A DNA stretch of 64,000 nt from Streptomyces sp. NRRL WC-3618. GTDB lineage: Bacteria; Actinomycetota; Actinomycetes; Streptomycetales; Streptomycetaceae. The notes under the pieces are model-generated. The model was not told the DNA's origin, did not search any database, and saw nothing but the letters and a program-made list of their open reading frames with translations. The translations under genes were made by a program, and so were the position numbers. Of this stretch, positions 63,890-64,000 are shown piece by piece (within the stretch, counting starts at the first letter, position 1; every line of letters begins with the position of its first letter). The DNA lies in assembly GCF_001280005.1 (NCBI RefSeq), contig NZ_LGDW01000478.1:40916-104915 (forward strand). The letters run 5' to 3'.

Positions 63890-64000
63890 TTCTGCCCGAC
63901 GCCCACGGATGCCTCTCGGCCCCCCCCCCCATACCCCTGAGCCCGCCCACCGATACCCCTCGGCTCTTCCGGCCATACCTCCCCCCTCCCCCCCCGATAC
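63890..64000. other. C-rich low-complexity region at the right edge
   Basis: Homopolymeric C runs of up to about 13 bases and repeated CATACC/CGATACC pieces dominate. I see no gene in it. It may include the promoter of the minus-strand pair. The homopolymers may also reflect sequencing uncertainty. Confidence 0.6.

Noticed and set aside
1..64000. Search by eye for tRNA, rRNA, riboswitches and a biosynthetic gene cluster
   Set aside because: No TYC-arm-like GGTTCGAATCC with a matching acceptor stem, no rRNA-like stretch, no recognisable riboswitch core, and no PKS/NRPS modules were seen. The carboxylase genes are primary metabolism.

Overview
The window is chromosomal DNA from a Streptomyces-type actinomycete. 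The base composition is very G+C rich and coding regions have strong third-position G/C. Lineage markers include mycothiol S-conjugate amidase, a DUF4307 protein, an acyl-CoA carboxylase with a small epsilon subunit, a LAXTG sortase substrate, and many GTG starts. From memory, the order hutH / GGDEF protein / enoyl-CoA hydratase / adenylate cyclase / birA / pccB / maf / accA / DeoR / Lpd-like / PNP / phosphomannomutase follows the conserved core of the S. coelicolor chromosome (around SCO4914-SCO4970). I could not run a search to confirm this.

Layout. 1-3.5 kb: a three-gene, end-overlapping glycosyltransferase operon on the minus strand, cut by the left edge. 3.7-12.4 kb: a DUF255 thioredoxin-fold protein, a membrane-anchored protein, a large STAND-like ATPase with TPRs, mca with a small membrane gene, a DUF4307 gene and greA. 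12.4-22.9 kb: a DrrAB-like ABC exporter, ilvA, a MarR regulator, a degenerate sigma-like gene coupled to a one-helix membrane protein, metB, a TPR-like membrane protein, an M48 peptidase with a decayed paralogue of that membrane protein behind it, and msrA.

23-31.8 kb is accessory in character. It holds a frameshifted repeat protein, a HAD-fold protein of the type linked to RNA repair, a truncated XRE-regulator remnant, secreted DUF3455 and DUF5829 proteins, a methyltransferase overlapped by a maltokinase-cap-like gene, and the most unusual protein of the window: a single polypeptide joining a coiled coil, an uncharacterised middle domain, an Mrr-type nuclease domain and a TerD domain (27018-29081).

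31.9-44.2 kb returns to conserved genes: an alcohol dehydrogenase divergent from an MmyB-type regulator, a large secreted subtilase, a remnant of an ABC-transporter ATPase, an L,D-transpeptidase lipoprotein, a LADTG wall-anchored protein, hutH, a GAF-GGDEF protein and an enoyl-CoA hydratase. 44.4-53 kb carries adenylate cyclase and a biotin/acyl-CoA carboxylase block: birA is divergent from pccB-pccE, followed by a tiny membrane gene, maf, and the biotinylated alpha subunit. 53-64 kb has a nested tandem-repeat block, TetR and DeoR regulators, an Lpd-like flavoprotein, PNP, phosphomannomutase and membrane proteins.

Non-coding structure is rich. There are many perfect intrinsic-type hairpins between convergent genes, several perfect 12-16 bp palindromes in front of metabolic genes (hutH, adh, PNP and others), a dispersed repeat family copied at about 34.1, 46.4 and 58.3 kb (the last as a giant inverted repeat), and a 79-81 bp tandem array itself built of about 26-bp subunits. 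I see no tRNA, rRNA, CRISPR array, intact insertion sequence or replication origin.
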